From contig JAYQSL010000002.1 in NCBI GenBank assembly GCA_038146865.1, forward strand, positions 712,617 to 776,616: a stretch of DNA of 64,000 bases, in the 5' to 3' direction. Source of the stretch: GCA-2709075 sp038146865. GTDB taxonomy: Bacteria > Pseudomonadota > Alphaproteobacteria > MPNO01 > UBA2964. Below the pieces are notes generated by a model that made no database searches, was not told the DNA's origin, and worked only from the letters and a program-made list of their open reading frames with translations. Within the stretch, counting starts at the first letter, position 1, and the number at the start of each line of letters is the position of its first letter. Below are positions 1 through 8,959 of this stretch, one piece after another. Both the position numbers and the translations under genes were made by a program.

Positions 1-576
1 GAGCGTTTTTAAGGCTTCACAGCAACCCGCATGTCCTGTCTGATCCGTGGAACGGATCATTGCTCGAACCTTATCAAGGACAGGTATGTTTTTAGAAACA
101 GACTCGGGCGTAAACCAACGACTTATTGTAGACTCGACCAGGCCTTCCATTCCTTCAGCTTCAGCTACATCAATTCTATGCTGAAAATAATCCTGATAGT
201 CAGGCGGAGCGTCAGGTCGCGAGTCGCACGCTATAAGTGAAGCGATACGATCCGGATAATCTTGACAAAGCCCGTAGCCCATCATTCCGCCGATCGATAG
301 GCCACACCAGTGCGTTTTCTCAATTCCAAAATGATCCAGAAGACCGATAGCATCCGCAATTATCATTGGAAAAGTGTATGGCCCCTGGGGCGCATCAGAT
401 TGCCCTAAGCCACGATGGTCATAACGCAAAATCCTAAAATCGTTTTTGAGCAGCTCTACCTGATCATCCCAAAGTGTTAAGTTATTGCAGAGGGCATGAG
501 AGAAAGTAATCCATGGCTTGCCCTCTGTTCCTGAGACATCACAGTTTATTCCGACCTCATTCACTAAAACTCTCAA
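1..576 (-). CDS. Alpha/beta hydrolase, 3-oxoadipate enol-lactonase-like (partial, C-terminus outside window)
   Basis: The minus strand reads open from base 576 to the window edge, giving 192 codons of an alpha/beta-hydrolase fold protein. The nucleophile elbow GLSIGG has its Ser near residue 94, and an upstream YDHRGLGQSD segment is typical of the PcaD/enol-lactonase group. The start is inferred: a TTG at 576 (or the adjacent TTG at 579) lies just after GGAGAGG, and no ATG is available in frame nearby. The acid and histidine of the triad would lie beyond the window. It is divergent from the UbiD gene at 708 and shares about 130 bp of intergenic DNA with it. A role in hydrolysing a lactone or ester in the neighbouring aromatic pathway is inference; other hydrolases of this fold look similar. 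Confidence 0.75.
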   Translation of the reverse strand, partial: MRVLVNEVGINCDVSGTEGKPWITFSHALCNNLTLWDDQVELLKNDFRILRYDHRGLGQSDAPQGPYTFPMIIADAIGLLDHFGIEKTHWCGLSIGGMMGYGLCQDYPDRIASLIACDSRPDAPPDYQDYFQHRIDVAEAEGMEGLVESTISRWFTPESVSKNIPVLDKVRAMIRSTDQTGHAGCCEALKTL

Positions 577-648
577 CAAACCTCTCCCCTCAATCAAATG
601 ACGCAGACGTTCTAAATAAAGCAAATAGCTCTGTCCACCCAAATTGAG

Positions 649-677
649 TTGCGAACTCCGCTAGTCTACCGTAAACA
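649..677 (+). promoter_or_regulatory. Possible sigma70-type promoter for the UbiD gene
   Basis: TTGCGA (649-654) and TAAACA (672-677) are separated by 17 bases and lie about 30 bp upstream of the ATG at 708. Both boxes are imperfect, so this is a weak suggestion only. Confidence 0.2.
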
Positions 678-707
678 GTGGCGAAACGTTAAAACTGAGA
701 GGAAATT

Positions 708-2282
708 ATGCCCGAGGCAAAAACAAAAGCTAGGCCTGCACCAAAAGAAATTCGAGACCTTCGATCGACTTTATCTTGGTTGGAAGCGGAGGGAGACCTA
801 GTTACGACAGATCAAGAAGTAGACCCAGATCTGGAAATTATCTCACTTCAGAAACATTTCGACGGGTCCTGCCCAATTCTCTTTAATAATATAAAGGGTA
901 AACCGAATAACCGGGTTGTAACAAATCTTTTCTCAGACACTAACGTTGTCAATAAAATGTTCGGGTGGGCCGATAACACGGATCGAACGATCAAGTTAGC
1001 ACAAGCTATAAATAATCCAATCCCGCCGGTAGTGATTGACCAAAATGACGCTCCGGCGCAAGAGGTCGTCATTGAAAGACCAAATAATGTCAATGATTAC
1101 ATTGTCCCGGTTCGACACACGGAATATGACACGGAATTAACCGTAGGATCAGGCATACGCTGCGTCTCCGGAGAATATTTTGATGGGGGGTCTGACCTCG
1201 GATATAACCGAATGAATTTCCGTTGGGGCGATGTGGGGACTTTTCAGATCTCTCCTGGTAGCCACATGTGGCAAGTTGTTTCAAAGCATTATAAGGACGA
1301 TGAACCGGTCCCAATTACAATGTGCTTTGGTGTCCCACCCTCATGTACACTGCTTGCGGGGGCAGGTTTCGATTACGTAATACTACCCCAAGGCTGTGAT
1401 GAGATTGGAGTGGCTGGTGCTGTGCAGGGCGAAGCTGTTCGCATGGTCAAGGCAAGAACCGTCGATGCCCTGGCTCTTGCTGACGCAGAAATCGTGCTAG
1501 AGGGCTATGTGAACCCGCGTGACCGCCGATTTGAGACCGCTGAGGCGGAGGAAACCGGTGAACAAGGTAAATATCATTTCCACCCCGAATGGTCGGGTTA
1601 CATGGGAAAGGCTTACAAGGCACCCACCTTCCATTGTACTGGTGTTACGATGCGAAAACCGGAGTCAAAACCAATCAGCTTTGTTCTTGGTGTCCACATG
1701 TTGGATGAAGCCAACATCGACACCATGATAAGGGAAGCAGCGATATACGAGCTTTGCAATCGCATGCAACCCGGTATTTGTATCGACGTAAACATCCCTT
1801 ACTCGATGACAGACTGGGGTGGGGCCATCATACAAGTTAAAAAGCGAAGCCAAATAGATGAGGGCTGGCAGAGAAATTTCCTCTCGGCAATGCTATCGAC
1901 ATCTCAAGGTGCAAGGCTGGCTATCGCAGTGTCAGAAGATGTCGACATGTATGATATGGACGACATAATGTGGAATTTAACCACTCGAGTTAACCCTCAC
2001 ACCGACATACTCAACCCTCTTCCAGGGGGCAGAGGTCAAACTTTCATGCCTGCTGAACGAATGACAGCAGGTGGGAAGGAATGGACCGCGTCAAATACAG
2101 TCTTTGAGGGGGGAATGGGAATCGATGCTACTGTACCCTTCGGCTTCGAGAGCGATTTCCTTCGACCGCAATATCCCGTAGACAAGGTCAATCCTTCCGA
2201 TTTCTTCTCCAAAGACGAAATCAGCATGATGAAGTCCAGAATGCATGGGTGGGTTAACTCCTTGGCTAAGTACGGGCGTTAA
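708..2282 (+). CDS. UbiD-family decarboxylase
   Basis: 524-residue member of the UbiD family, whose members use prenylated FMN to decarboxylate (or carboxylate) aromatic and alpha,beta-unsaturated acids. The N-terminal part has the family opening (IRDLRSTLSWLEAEGDL). The middle shows the GYNRMNFRWG segment carrying the conserved Arg and the AEIVLEG segment carrying the paired acidic residues of the prFMN site. The C-terminal part has the VSEDVDMYDMDDIMWNLTTR region. Full length for the family. The ATG is preceded by AGAGG at 6 bases. It stands alone, closed by a strong terminator. A housekeeping ubiquinone role is less likely because a second UbiD lies at 18.7 kb and the surroundings are catabolic. 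The substrate is unknown; no UbiX flavin prenyltransferase is visible in this window. Confidence 0.88.
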   Translation: MPEAKTKARPAPKEIRDLRSTLSWLEAEGDLVTTDQEVDPDLEIISLQKHFDGSCPILFNNIKGKPNNRVVTNLFSDTNVVNKMFGWADNTDRTIKLAQAINNPIPPVVIDQNDAPAQEVVIERPNNVNDYIVPVRHTEYDTELTVGSGIRCVSGEYFDGGSDLGYNRMNFRWGDVGTFQISPGSHMWQVVSKHYKDDEPVPITMCFGVPPSCTLLAGAGFDYVILPQGCDEIGVAGAVQGEAVRMVKARTVDALALADAEIVLEGYVNPRDRRFETAEAEETGEQGKYHFHPEWSGYMGKAYKAPTFHCTGVTMRKPESKPISFVLGVHMLDEANIDTMIREAAIYELCNRMQPGICIDVNIPYSMTDWGGAIIQVKKRSQIDEGWQRNFLSAMLSTSQGARLAIAVSEDVDMYDMDDIMWNLTTRVNPHTDILNPLPGGRGQTFMPAERMTAGGKEWTASNTVFEGGMGIDATVPFGFESDFLRPQYPVDKVNPSDFFSKDEISMMKSRMHGWVNSLAKYGR

Positions 2283-2286
2283 TTAA

Positions 2287-2328
2287 CAAAAGCGCTCTCC
2301 CAAAGTTTCAAGAGGAGAGCGCTTTTTT
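2287..2328. terminator. Rho-independent terminator between convergent UbiD and GST genes
   Basis: A 13-bp near-perfect inverted repeat (AAAAGCGCTCTCC / GGAGAGCGCTTTT) with a short loop is followed by a T run on the plus strand and, because it begins with A residues, also reads as a terminator on the minus strand. It sits directly after the UbiD stop and before the end of the convergent GST gene. Confidence 0.85.
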
Positions 2329-2366
2329 CCAGCCCTGAGACCCCCCGGTCACCGGCAAAGTTCTCT

Positions 2367-2978
2367 TCAGTAACCCTCTGGTATAGCAGTTTCTTTAAAA
2401 GACTCGCGTTGCTGGATGCGTTCATACCAGGCTGCAAGATTACTAAATTTTTCGCGCCAACCTTCTGCCACTCCTCTTAACTCCATATATCCCATAGCGC
2501 AGGCCACAGAGATTTCTCCCATTTTGGGAGGGTCATTAAACTCGTTAGCTAGATCGTTCAGATAAGATAATGTTTGGTTAACCTTTGATATATTTCTTTC
2601 AATGGCAGATTGAGATTTCTCACCCTCTGGCCTATTGCTTTCAAGAGCTGCAGCTATGGCAGCATCTCCCAGACCATCTCCAAGAGCCTCGAGGCTCAAT
2701 ACAGCCCAACGTTCATTTCCTTGATCAGGTATGAGCTTTACGCCGTCATGCTGCGCATCTACCCAAGCAGCGATCACAGGTGAGTCGACAATTAAGGTTC
2801 CATCATCCAATACCAATGCAGGTATTTTTCCCAGAGGATTAAGAGCCGGGACCTCTTTCGCCCTTTCCTCTCGCGACATAAACCACCAATCTATTACGTC
2901 TGGTTGCCCTGTTTCAATGGCTGCAACGCGCGCTTTGCGTCCATACGGCGAATTCAAAGTATTATAACCTTTGGGCAT
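2367..2978 (-). CDS. Glutathione S-transferase family protein
   Basis: 203 residues with an N-terminal thioredoxin-like domain (about 1-78) and a helical C-terminal domain. The NPLGKIPALVLDDG segment contains the cis-Pro loop, and IVDSPVIAAW holds the Asp-Ser pair that contacts the gamma-glutamyl group. The NSPYGRK start of helix 1 supplies the likely active-site Ser, as in the YibF/YfcG-like bacterial groups. ATG 2978 is preceded by AAGGAGA. It lies downstream of the CoA-ligase gene on the same strand but with a 400-bp gap. GSTs in aromatic clusters can isomerise maleyl-type ring-cleavage products or detoxify; which of these applies is not visible. Confidence 0.85.
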   Translation of the reverse strand: MPKGYNTLNSPYGRKARVAAIETGQPDVIDWWFMSREERAKEVPALNPLGKIPALVLDDGTLIVDSPVIAAWVDAQHDGVKLIPDQGNERWAVLSLEALGDGLGDAAIAAALESNRPEGEKSQSAIERNISKVNQTLSYLNDLANEFNDPPKMGEISVACAMGYMELRGVAEGWREKFSNLAAWYERIQQRESFKETAIPEGY

Positions 2979-3021
2979 TCTATATCTCCTTAACTCCCAT
3001 CTTTAATTTCTCGAATTTCGT

Positions 3022-3378
3022 TCATCTTCCAAACGTACTGCATTGCGGACCGCTAACAAAGTTCATGCGTAGTAAGTAAATTGATAGATCCCCCAACGTG
3101 CCCGCAAAGAGCAGAGAATTTTCTGTCCAAGCCTCAGACTGACGTAAAACGTTTCGACCTAAAATAGAATAAAACCCGCGGTCCCTGACAGTCGTTTCAT
3201 ATTTGTCACTCTCAAAAAACGTCAATTTCTCCTCAAATTCTATTTCCCTCTTCGATATATTATATTGAATACAAACCCAGGGCCTGTGATGCTCTGACAC
3301 CTCCCGGAGCGACAAAGGCCCGCGTAAATTGAACTCCCAGACGCCTTGAGCCTGCATCGAATAGCGCCACAGTGGCAC
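3022..3378 (-). CDS. Uncertain small hypothetical protein
   Basis: A 118-codon open frame (GTG at 3378, or ATG at 3357) fills the gap between the CoA-ligase stop and the GST start on the same strand. The composition is protein-like, with mixed charged and hydrophobic stretches, but no motif is recognised, no clear ribosome binding site precedes either start, and no signal peptide is evident. It may be a real short gene or chance open frame. Confidence 0.3.
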   Translation of the reverse strand: MPLWRYSMQAQGVWEFNLRGPLSLREVSEHHRPWVCIQYNISKREIEFEEKLTFFESDKYETTVRDRGFYSILGRNVLRQSEAWTENSLLFAGTLGDLSIYLLRMNFVSGPQCSTFGR

Positions 3379-3418
3379 TTAACTTTGGATAGAGCCATTT
3401 CGTGCGCCCTATTTGATT

Positions 3419-4999
3419 TTAATCCTGAGTTTGATCTCTTAACCGAAAACGTTGGATCTTCCCTGTCGCTGTTTTTGGTAGATCAGCCACAAAATAAAAC
3501 CATCGTGGATATTTATAATGGGCCAGCCCTGCCCGACAATGTTGAACAAGAATTTCTTTAAGAGACTCAGTCGCGTCCCCGGCATCATTTAGCACAACAT
3601 AGGCAGCGGGCTTCACAAGACCATCATCATCTTTTTTTGCGACAACAGCTGCCTCCAAGATTTTTTCGTGCTCAATAAGTCTGTTTTCAATCTCAAATGG
3701 GGAACACCATAATCCCCCTACCTTCATCATGTCGTCTCCACGTCCAGAATTATGGTAGTAACCATCTTCATCTCGGTAATACATATCACCAGTATTCAAC
3801 CAGTCCCCTTTCATCGTGCGCGCCGTTTTTTCTGGATTTTTCCAATAGAGCTGAGCAGCAGACTCCCCTTTTACCCAAACTGTGCCAATGACATTAGGTG
3901 AATTAATCTCCGCTTCGTCCTCATCAACTAATTTAACCTGATAGCCATCCACTGGCTTTCCAGATGTTCCGGACTTGATGTCATCTGGTCTGTTAGAAAT
4001 GAAAATATGAAGGTTTTCAGTTGATCCAAGGCCATCGATGATGGAGGTACCAGTTTTCTCTCTCCAGCGGCGCAAAACGTCACCGGGCAATGCTTCGCCT
4101 GCAGAAACGCAAAGGCGCAGCGAAGAGAGATCTGGATCCCAATGCTCCATCTCATGTAATTGTTGCGCATAAAGAGTGGGAACACCAAAAAAAACAGAGG
4201 GGCCGAACTTTTGGATTATCTCAAAGCTTGTGCCCGGAGATACGCGTTTGTCCGAAAGCACAATTGTCGCACCTACCCACAAGGGGAAGGTCATTGCATT
4301 ACCAAAACCATAAGAGTGAAAAAGTTTGCTTGCTGAAAAAACGATATCACTTTCTCTCAAACCAATGGTATTTCTCGCAAATCTCTCGGATGTGCAGACC
4401 ATTGACCGATGAGGATGGACCACGCCCTTTGGGTTGCCTGTTGATCCGGACGAATAAAGCCAGAAGCACTCGCTCATTGCCGTCGCTGGTTCAGCATTTA
4501 AGTATTTATTCTTGCTTGATGCATCCTGTGAAAATTGTTCCAAGCTCGAGACCCAAGAGGGCTTATGCTCACTCGCCTCCAACGCGGGCAATAAGGCATT
4601 TGAGAGACTTGCGCTGTAGACAAGCCCTTTGCAGGAGCAATCGGAAATTAGGTAAGAATAATCAGGTGCTCTAAGCATGGTGTTCACGGCTATAGGGATA
4701 ACTCCTATCTTGATCGAACCAAAAAAAGTCGAGATGAATTCAGGCCCGTCGGTCACGACCATCATTAATCGATCGCCCTTAGCAAGGCCCATTGATTGGA
4801 GGCAATTACCGGCCTGATTAACGGCTACAGCGAGATCTTCATAGGTCCACGTGATCCGTTCGGTAATAATTGCAGGTTTTGTGCCTCTTCCGTCTTCAAG
4901 GTGACGATCAATAAAGGGCACTGCTGCGTTAAAATTTTCGGAAAAAACTAGGTCACTTGGGTGAACCGATACATCGACGAGAACCGTATTATCTTTCAT
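3419..4999 (-). CDS. Benzoate-CoA ligase family acyl-CoA synthetase
   Basis: AMP-dependent synthetase of about 526 residues that would activate a carboxylic acid to its CoA thioester through an acyl-AMP. The adenylation signature YSSGSTGNPKG lies near residues 182-192. It is followed by the SASKLFHSYGFGNAMTFPL stretch, and later by the GLGSTENLHIFISNRP stretch; both are characteristic of benzoate/4-hydroxybenzoate-CoA ligases. The C-terminal KTATGKIQRF carries the catalytic Lys. I chose ATG 4999 because GGAAG sits 9 bases upstream; an in-frame TTG at 5017 is the longer alternative. The gene is divergent from the molybdenum hydroxylase operon across about 160 bp, suggesting shared regulation. 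The substrate is probably an aromatic acid, but its identity cannot be read from the sequence. Confidence 0.88.
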   Translation of the reverse strand: MKDNTVLVDVSVHPSDLVFSENFNAAVPFIDRHLEDGRGTKPAIITERITWTYEDLAVAVNQAGNCLQSMGLAKGDRLMMVVTDGPEFISTFFGSIKIGVIPIAVNTMLRAPDYSYLISDCSCKGLVYSASLSNALLPALEASEHKPSWVSSLEQFSQDASSKNKYLNAEPATAMSECFWLYSSGSTGNPKGVVHPHRSMVCTSERFARNTIGLRESDIVFSASKLFHSYGFGNAMTFPLWVGATIVLSDKRVSPGTSFEIIQKFGPSVFFGVPTLYAQQLHEMEHWDPDLSSLRLCVSAGEALPGDVLRRWREKTGTSIIDGLGSTENLHIFISNRPDDIKSGTSGKPVDGYQVKLVDEDEAEINSPNVIGTVWVKGESAAQLYWKNPEKTARTMKGDWLNTGDMYYRDEDGYYHNSGRGDDMMKVGGLWCSPFEIENRLIEHEKILEAAVVAKKDDDGLVKPAAYVVLNDAGDATESLKEILVQHCRAGLAHYKYPRWFYFVADLPKTATGKIQRFRLRDQTQD

Positions 5000-5156
5000 G
5001 GTCGAAAACTTCCACAAGTTGCACTGTGACTCTAATGTCTCACATCCTCGCAGTATTCAAAACTTTTCCCTGTGGGTTGATCAGGACCTGCCTTATGTGC
5101 GATCTAACCACTCAGTTCGGCTCTGTCTGGAGTGATTTACCAGTGTTGAGGAAATA

Positions 5157-8135
5157 ATGGCGACAGCGAAGGAAAAGATTAAATATGTCGGAAGCCCAAT
5201 AGAGCGGGTAGAAGACGATATACTGCTGCAAGGGAAAGCCCAGTATTCCGACCACTTGCCAACGCGAGCGGGCACGGCCCATGCCGCCATCCTGCGGTCC
5301 CCTCATGCCCATGCCGAGATAAACTCGATTAACATAAACAAAGCAAAAGCCTACCCCGGCGTTCTAGATGTGCTTACGGGCGATGATATAAAGGAAATGT
5401 CAGAAGCCTTCCTGATTGTTCTCCGCGCGCCCATTAACCAGTGGGCATTAGCTGTAGGGCGCGTGCGATACGTCGGAGAACCGGTTGCCATAGTTATCGC
5501 CCGTGACAGATATATCGCAGAGGATGCAGTGGGACTAATTGAAGTGGACTACACCCCACTTGCCCCGGCGATAGATCAAGAGGAAGCGACTAAAGAAGAC
5601 GCTCCAGTAGTGCACGAGGCTGCGGGGAGCAACGTTGTTTCAACCCGTGAGTTCTCTTACGGCGAACCAGAAAAGGCGTTCGCGGAAGCAGACAAAATCG
5701 TAAAGGTAAAGATTCGTTACCCTAGAAATTCACAAACACCGCTCGAAGGGTTTGTGGTAAACGCTGAATACATCCCAGGTGAGGACCTGTATGACGTTGC
5801 CTCGAACTATCAGGGCCCATTTACCTCTCATCCTGTAATGTCGATGGCTTTAAGGGTAAAAAATTCTCAACTTAGGATGAGAATGCCTCAGTGGTCGGGT
5901 GGGGGCTTTGGAATAAAGGTTCAAATATTTCCCTATGTCGTTTTGATATGCCTTGCTTCGAAAAGGGTTGGTAGACCGGTAAAATGGGTCGAGGACAAGC
6001 TCGAACATCTTGCCGCCGCGGCTGCGGCCCCGAACCGCGTGATTGAATTAGAAGCGGCGTGCAAATCAGATGGCACTGTGACAGGTTTCAAATTCGATCA
6101 GTTAGACGATTATGGGGCGTTCCTGAGGGCACCAATGCCCGGACCCCTCTATCGAATGCACGGAATTCTCACCGGTGCATATGACATCAAAAACATGACC
6201 GTTCGCAACCGAGTGGTTCTTACTAATAAATGTCCTTCTGCAATGGTGCGCGGATTTGGCGGACCGCAGATGTATTACGGCATAGAACGGGTAATGCATA
6301 AAGTAGCAGTTGAACTTGGTCTGGACCCCCTGGAAGTCATAAAAAAGAACCTTGTGCCAGCAGGAGTATTCCCTTATCGCGCTGCAGCCGGCGCACTTTT
6401 AGACTCTGGTGATTACCCAAAGGCAGTGGAACTTGGGGTGGAGAAAGGCCACCTCGCTGAGTTAAAAAAACGCCGTGATCAAGCGAGAGCCGAGGGGAAA
6501 CTTTACGGAATAGGTTACGCGGCAATTGTGGAGCCAGCTCAATCAAACATGGGCTACCTGTCGAACATCCTCCCCCATGAAGAGAGACAGAGAAATCCAA
6601 AGGGGGGCGCCGCTGCGAACGCAACCATAACAGTGGACCCCCTAGGCACGGTGAGCGTAACAGCGGACTCTATACCTCAGGGGCAAGGTCACCAAACTAT
6701 CTTATCCCAAATTGTGGCGGATGAACTCGGACTGACGCCTGAGAGTATCAAGGTAAACTTAGATTTTGATACAGCAAAAGACGCTTGGTCGATCGCGACC
6801 GGGAATTATTCATCAAGATTTTCATCAGCAACAGCCGTGGCATGCTTCAAAGCGGCTCAGAAAATCAAAGATAAATTATCACGGATTGCGAGCCAGACGC
6901 TCAATGTACCACCAGAACAGATCGGTTTTGCGGATGGCGCGGTGTTTGACACCGCGAACCCTGAGAACTCGATTAAATTCTATCGTGCCGCTGGTGCTGC
7001 CCATTGGACGCCTGGCGCGCTGCCAGAGGGGATGGAACCTTGCGTCAGGGAAACCGGCTCGTGGTCCCCACCAGAACTCGAAAGTCCCAATGAAAAAGAT
7101 CAAATAAACACATCTCTGACCTATGGTTTCGTGTTTGATTATTGCGGGGTGGAAATCGATCGAGACACGGGCGCAGTAAAAATCGACAAATACGTGACAA
7201 CTCACGACTCCGGGACATTACTCAATCCACTGATAGCAGATGGTCAAGTATACGGGGCTTTCGCCTGGGGAGTGGGATGTGCTCTTTATGAAGAGTTTGT
7301 TTACGGTGAAGATGGTAGTTTTAAAACGGGAACATTTGCCGATTATCTTGTTCCGACAATCCATGAGGTGCCGGAACCGCAAATAATCCACATGGAGAGT
7401 CCTTCCATGGTTACGCCGCTCGGAGCGAAAGGTATTGGGGAAGGAAATTGTATGTCCACCCCGGTTTGCATAGCTAATGCTGTCGCTGATGCAACCGGAG
7501 CACAGGACCTCACGCTCCCACTGATCGCATCAAAGGTAGCCCGTATCGTGCATGGAGAGGAACCTCCTCCGCCCTCCGGCGACCAAGCCGAGCTTAGCCA
7601 TGCTAATGACGGACTGTTACGAGGGGAAGGAGAAATAATGGTCCCCGCTCCCGCAGATCAAGTTTGGGAAACTCTCCTCGACCCGGAGGCCTTAGCCGCA
7701 GTTATCCCTGGGTGTCACAAACTTGATGAAGTTGAAAAGAATTCATATCACGCTGAGGTATCACTCGGTGTTGGACCAGTCAGAGGTAAGTTCAGGGCAA
7801 AGGTCGCACTCTCTGATATTGTTGAGGGCAAGTCGACAACGCTCTCTGGAGGGCTCGAGGGTGTACTCGGAACATCAAGCGGGGTGGGTCATGTTGTGCT
7901 GTCGGAGGAGAATGGCAAAACAACTGTCACATATGACTATGCAATCAAACTCTCCGGCACGGTAGCTTCCGTAGGAGGAAGGATGTTGGAAGGGGCAGCT
8001 AAAGCCCTGGTTAAGCAATTTTTCAATAGGCTTACAGCACAGATCACGGGACAGAAAAACGGCGGCAGCTCACCTGGCCGCCCTACCAATGGGCTCTGGA
8101 CCTTAATTAAGCGTATTCTGGGACTTAAATCATGA
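5157..8135 (+). CDS. Molybdenum hydroxylase large subunit (CoxL/xanthine dehydrogenase family) fused to a CoxG-like domain
   Basis: 992-residue catalytic subunit of a xanthine-oxidase-family enzyme. Residues about 15-125 form the a/b hammerhead domain and about 140-780 the molybdopterin-cytosine-dinucleotide binding part. GGFGIKVQ and MVRGFGGPQ (near 364) contact the cofactor, and the KGIGEGNC segment (near 760) holds the catalytic Glu. The loop reads VRGFGG, not the AYRCSFR of true form-I CO dehydrogenase, so a hydroxylase of an aromatic or N-heterocyclic substrate is more likely. Residues about 822-970 resemble CoxG (SRPBCC fold), which in Cox systems is a separate membrane-recruiting/maturation protein; here it is fused. 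ATG 5157 is preceded by GAGG. The stop overlaps the next ATG by 4 bases. Confidence 0.9.
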   Translation: MATAKEKIKYVGSPIERVEDDILLQGKAQYSDHLPTRAGTAHAAILRSPHAHAEINSININKAKAYPGVLDVLTGDDIKEMSEAFLIVLRAPINQWALAVGRVRYVGEPVAIVIARDRYIAEDAVGLIEVDYTPLAPAIDQEEATKEDAPVVHEAAGSNVVSTREFSYGEPEKAFAEADKIVKVKIRYPRNSQTPLEGFVVNAEYIPGEDLYDVASNYQGPFTSHPVMSMALRVKNSQLRMRMPQWSGGGFGIKVQIFPYVVLICLASKRVGRPVKWVEDKLEHLAAAAAAPNRVIELEAACKSDGTVTGFKFDQLDDYGAFLRAPMPGPLYRMHGILTGAYDIKNMTVRNRVVLTNKCPSAMVRGFGGPQMYYGIERVMHKVAVELGLDPLEVIKKNLVPAGVFPYRAAAGALLDSGDYPKAVELGVEKGHLAELKKRRDQARAEGKLYGIGYAAIVEPAQSNMGYLSNILPHEERQRNPKGGAAANATITVDPLGTVSVTADSIPQGQGHQTILSQIVADELGLTPESIKVNLDFDTAKDAWSIATGNYSSRFSSATAVACFKAAQKIKDKLSRIASQTLNVPPEQIGFADGAVFDTANPENSIKFYRAAGAAHWTPGALPEGMEPCVRETGSWSPPELESPNEKDQINTSLTYGFVFDYCGVEIDRDTGAVKIDKYVTTHDSGTLLNPLIADGQVYGAFAWGVGCALYEEFVYGEDGSFKTGTFADYLVPTIHEVPEPQIIHMESPSMVTPLGAKGIGEGNCMSTPVCIANAVADATGAQDLTLPLIASKVARIVHGEEPPPPSGDQAELSHANDGLLRGEGEIMVPAPADQVWETLLDPEALAAVIPGCHKLDEVEKNSYHAEVSLGVGPVRGKFRAKVALSDIVEGKSTTLSGGLEGVLGTSSGVGHVVLSEENGKTTVTYDYAIKLSGTVASVGGRMLEGAAKALVKQFFNRLTAQITGQKNGGSSPGRPTNGLWTLIKRILGLKS

Positions 8136-8959
8136 AACCAAAGGGATTTGATTATTTAAAAGCTGCCTCAGTTGGCGAGGCAACTGAAGCGCTCTCCAGA
8201 GGTGGAGAAGACGCTCGGCTAATTGCTGGGGGAATGTCTCTTGTCCCAATGCTCAATTTCCGTTTGGTCGAACCATCGATTTTAATCGATATCTCGAAGA
8301 TAGCCGATCGGAAGTATATCAGAGAAGAAAACGGGATGGTTGAAATTGGTTCTGCGACCCGTCAGTGTGAATTGGAAAACTGGGATAAAGTTGGCGAAAG
8401 ATTGCCTCTGTTAGCAAAGGCGTTACCGGTGCTCGGTCATTACCAGACTAGGGCCCGTGGCACAGTCTGCGGGTCTCTGGTTCACGCAGACCCCTCATCT
8501 GAACTTCCACTTTGTTTAGCTACTTTAGGGGGAGAAGTGGTTTTATCTTCGTCCAAAGGAAGCCGTATCCTAAAAGCCTCAGACTTTCAGACTGGGATGC
8601 TCTCAGTGGCAAAGCGCGCCGACGAAATGGTGACTGCAGCTAGGTACCCGATTGCTGAAAAAGGAGTGGGATACGCATTCCGGGAGATGTCACAGCGACA
8701 CGGCGACTATGCAATCGTTGCCCTCGCTGCTGTAGCAGCAAAGAATAAAATTAAGCTGGGTGTAGGCGGCGTCGCAGATAAACCTGCTGTTCGTGAATGG
8801 GAAGATTTAGACGATAGTTCATTGGAAGACGCTCTTAATACTTTTGCTTGGGATTTGGGCGGATATGATGACATCCATGCGTCAGCAAGGTATCGGCGAG
8901 AGTTAGTCAGACGCTTGGGAAAGAAAACAATTGAGGAAGCTAGAAAATGCCGCAATTAA
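8132..8959 (+). CDS. Molybdenum hydroxylase FAD-binding subunit (CoxM type)
   Basis: 275-residue medium subunit that carries FAD and passes electrons from the 2Fe-2S subunit to the acceptor. The first FAD motif AGGMSLVPMLNFR is near residues 31-43, and the second, GTVCGSLVHADPSSELP, is near 110-126 (a Cys replaces the usual first Gly of the GG pair). The C-terminal domain matches the CO dehydrogenase flavoprotein C-terminal fold. Length is normal for the family. It overlaps the large-subunit stop by ATGA and the small subunit by 13 bases, so the three subunits are translationally coupled. Confidence 0.9.
   Translation: MKPKGFDYLKAASVGEATEALSRGGEDARLIAGGMSLVPMLNFRLVEPSILIDISKIADRKYIREENGMVEIGSATRQCELENWDKVGERLPLLAKALPVLGHYQTRARGTVCGSLVHADPSSELPLCLATLGGEVVLSSSKGSRILKASDFQTGMLSVAKRADEMVTAARYPIAEKGVGYAFREMSQRHGDYAIVALAAVAAKNKIKLGVGGVADKPAVREWEDLDDSSLEDALNTFAWDLGGYDDIHASARYRRELVRRLGKKTIEEARKCRN

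Noticed and set aside
4090..4674. 194-codon plus-strand open frame inside the CoA-ligase gene
   Set aside because: It is a shadow of the strongly supported minus-strand ligase; composition is not protein-like.
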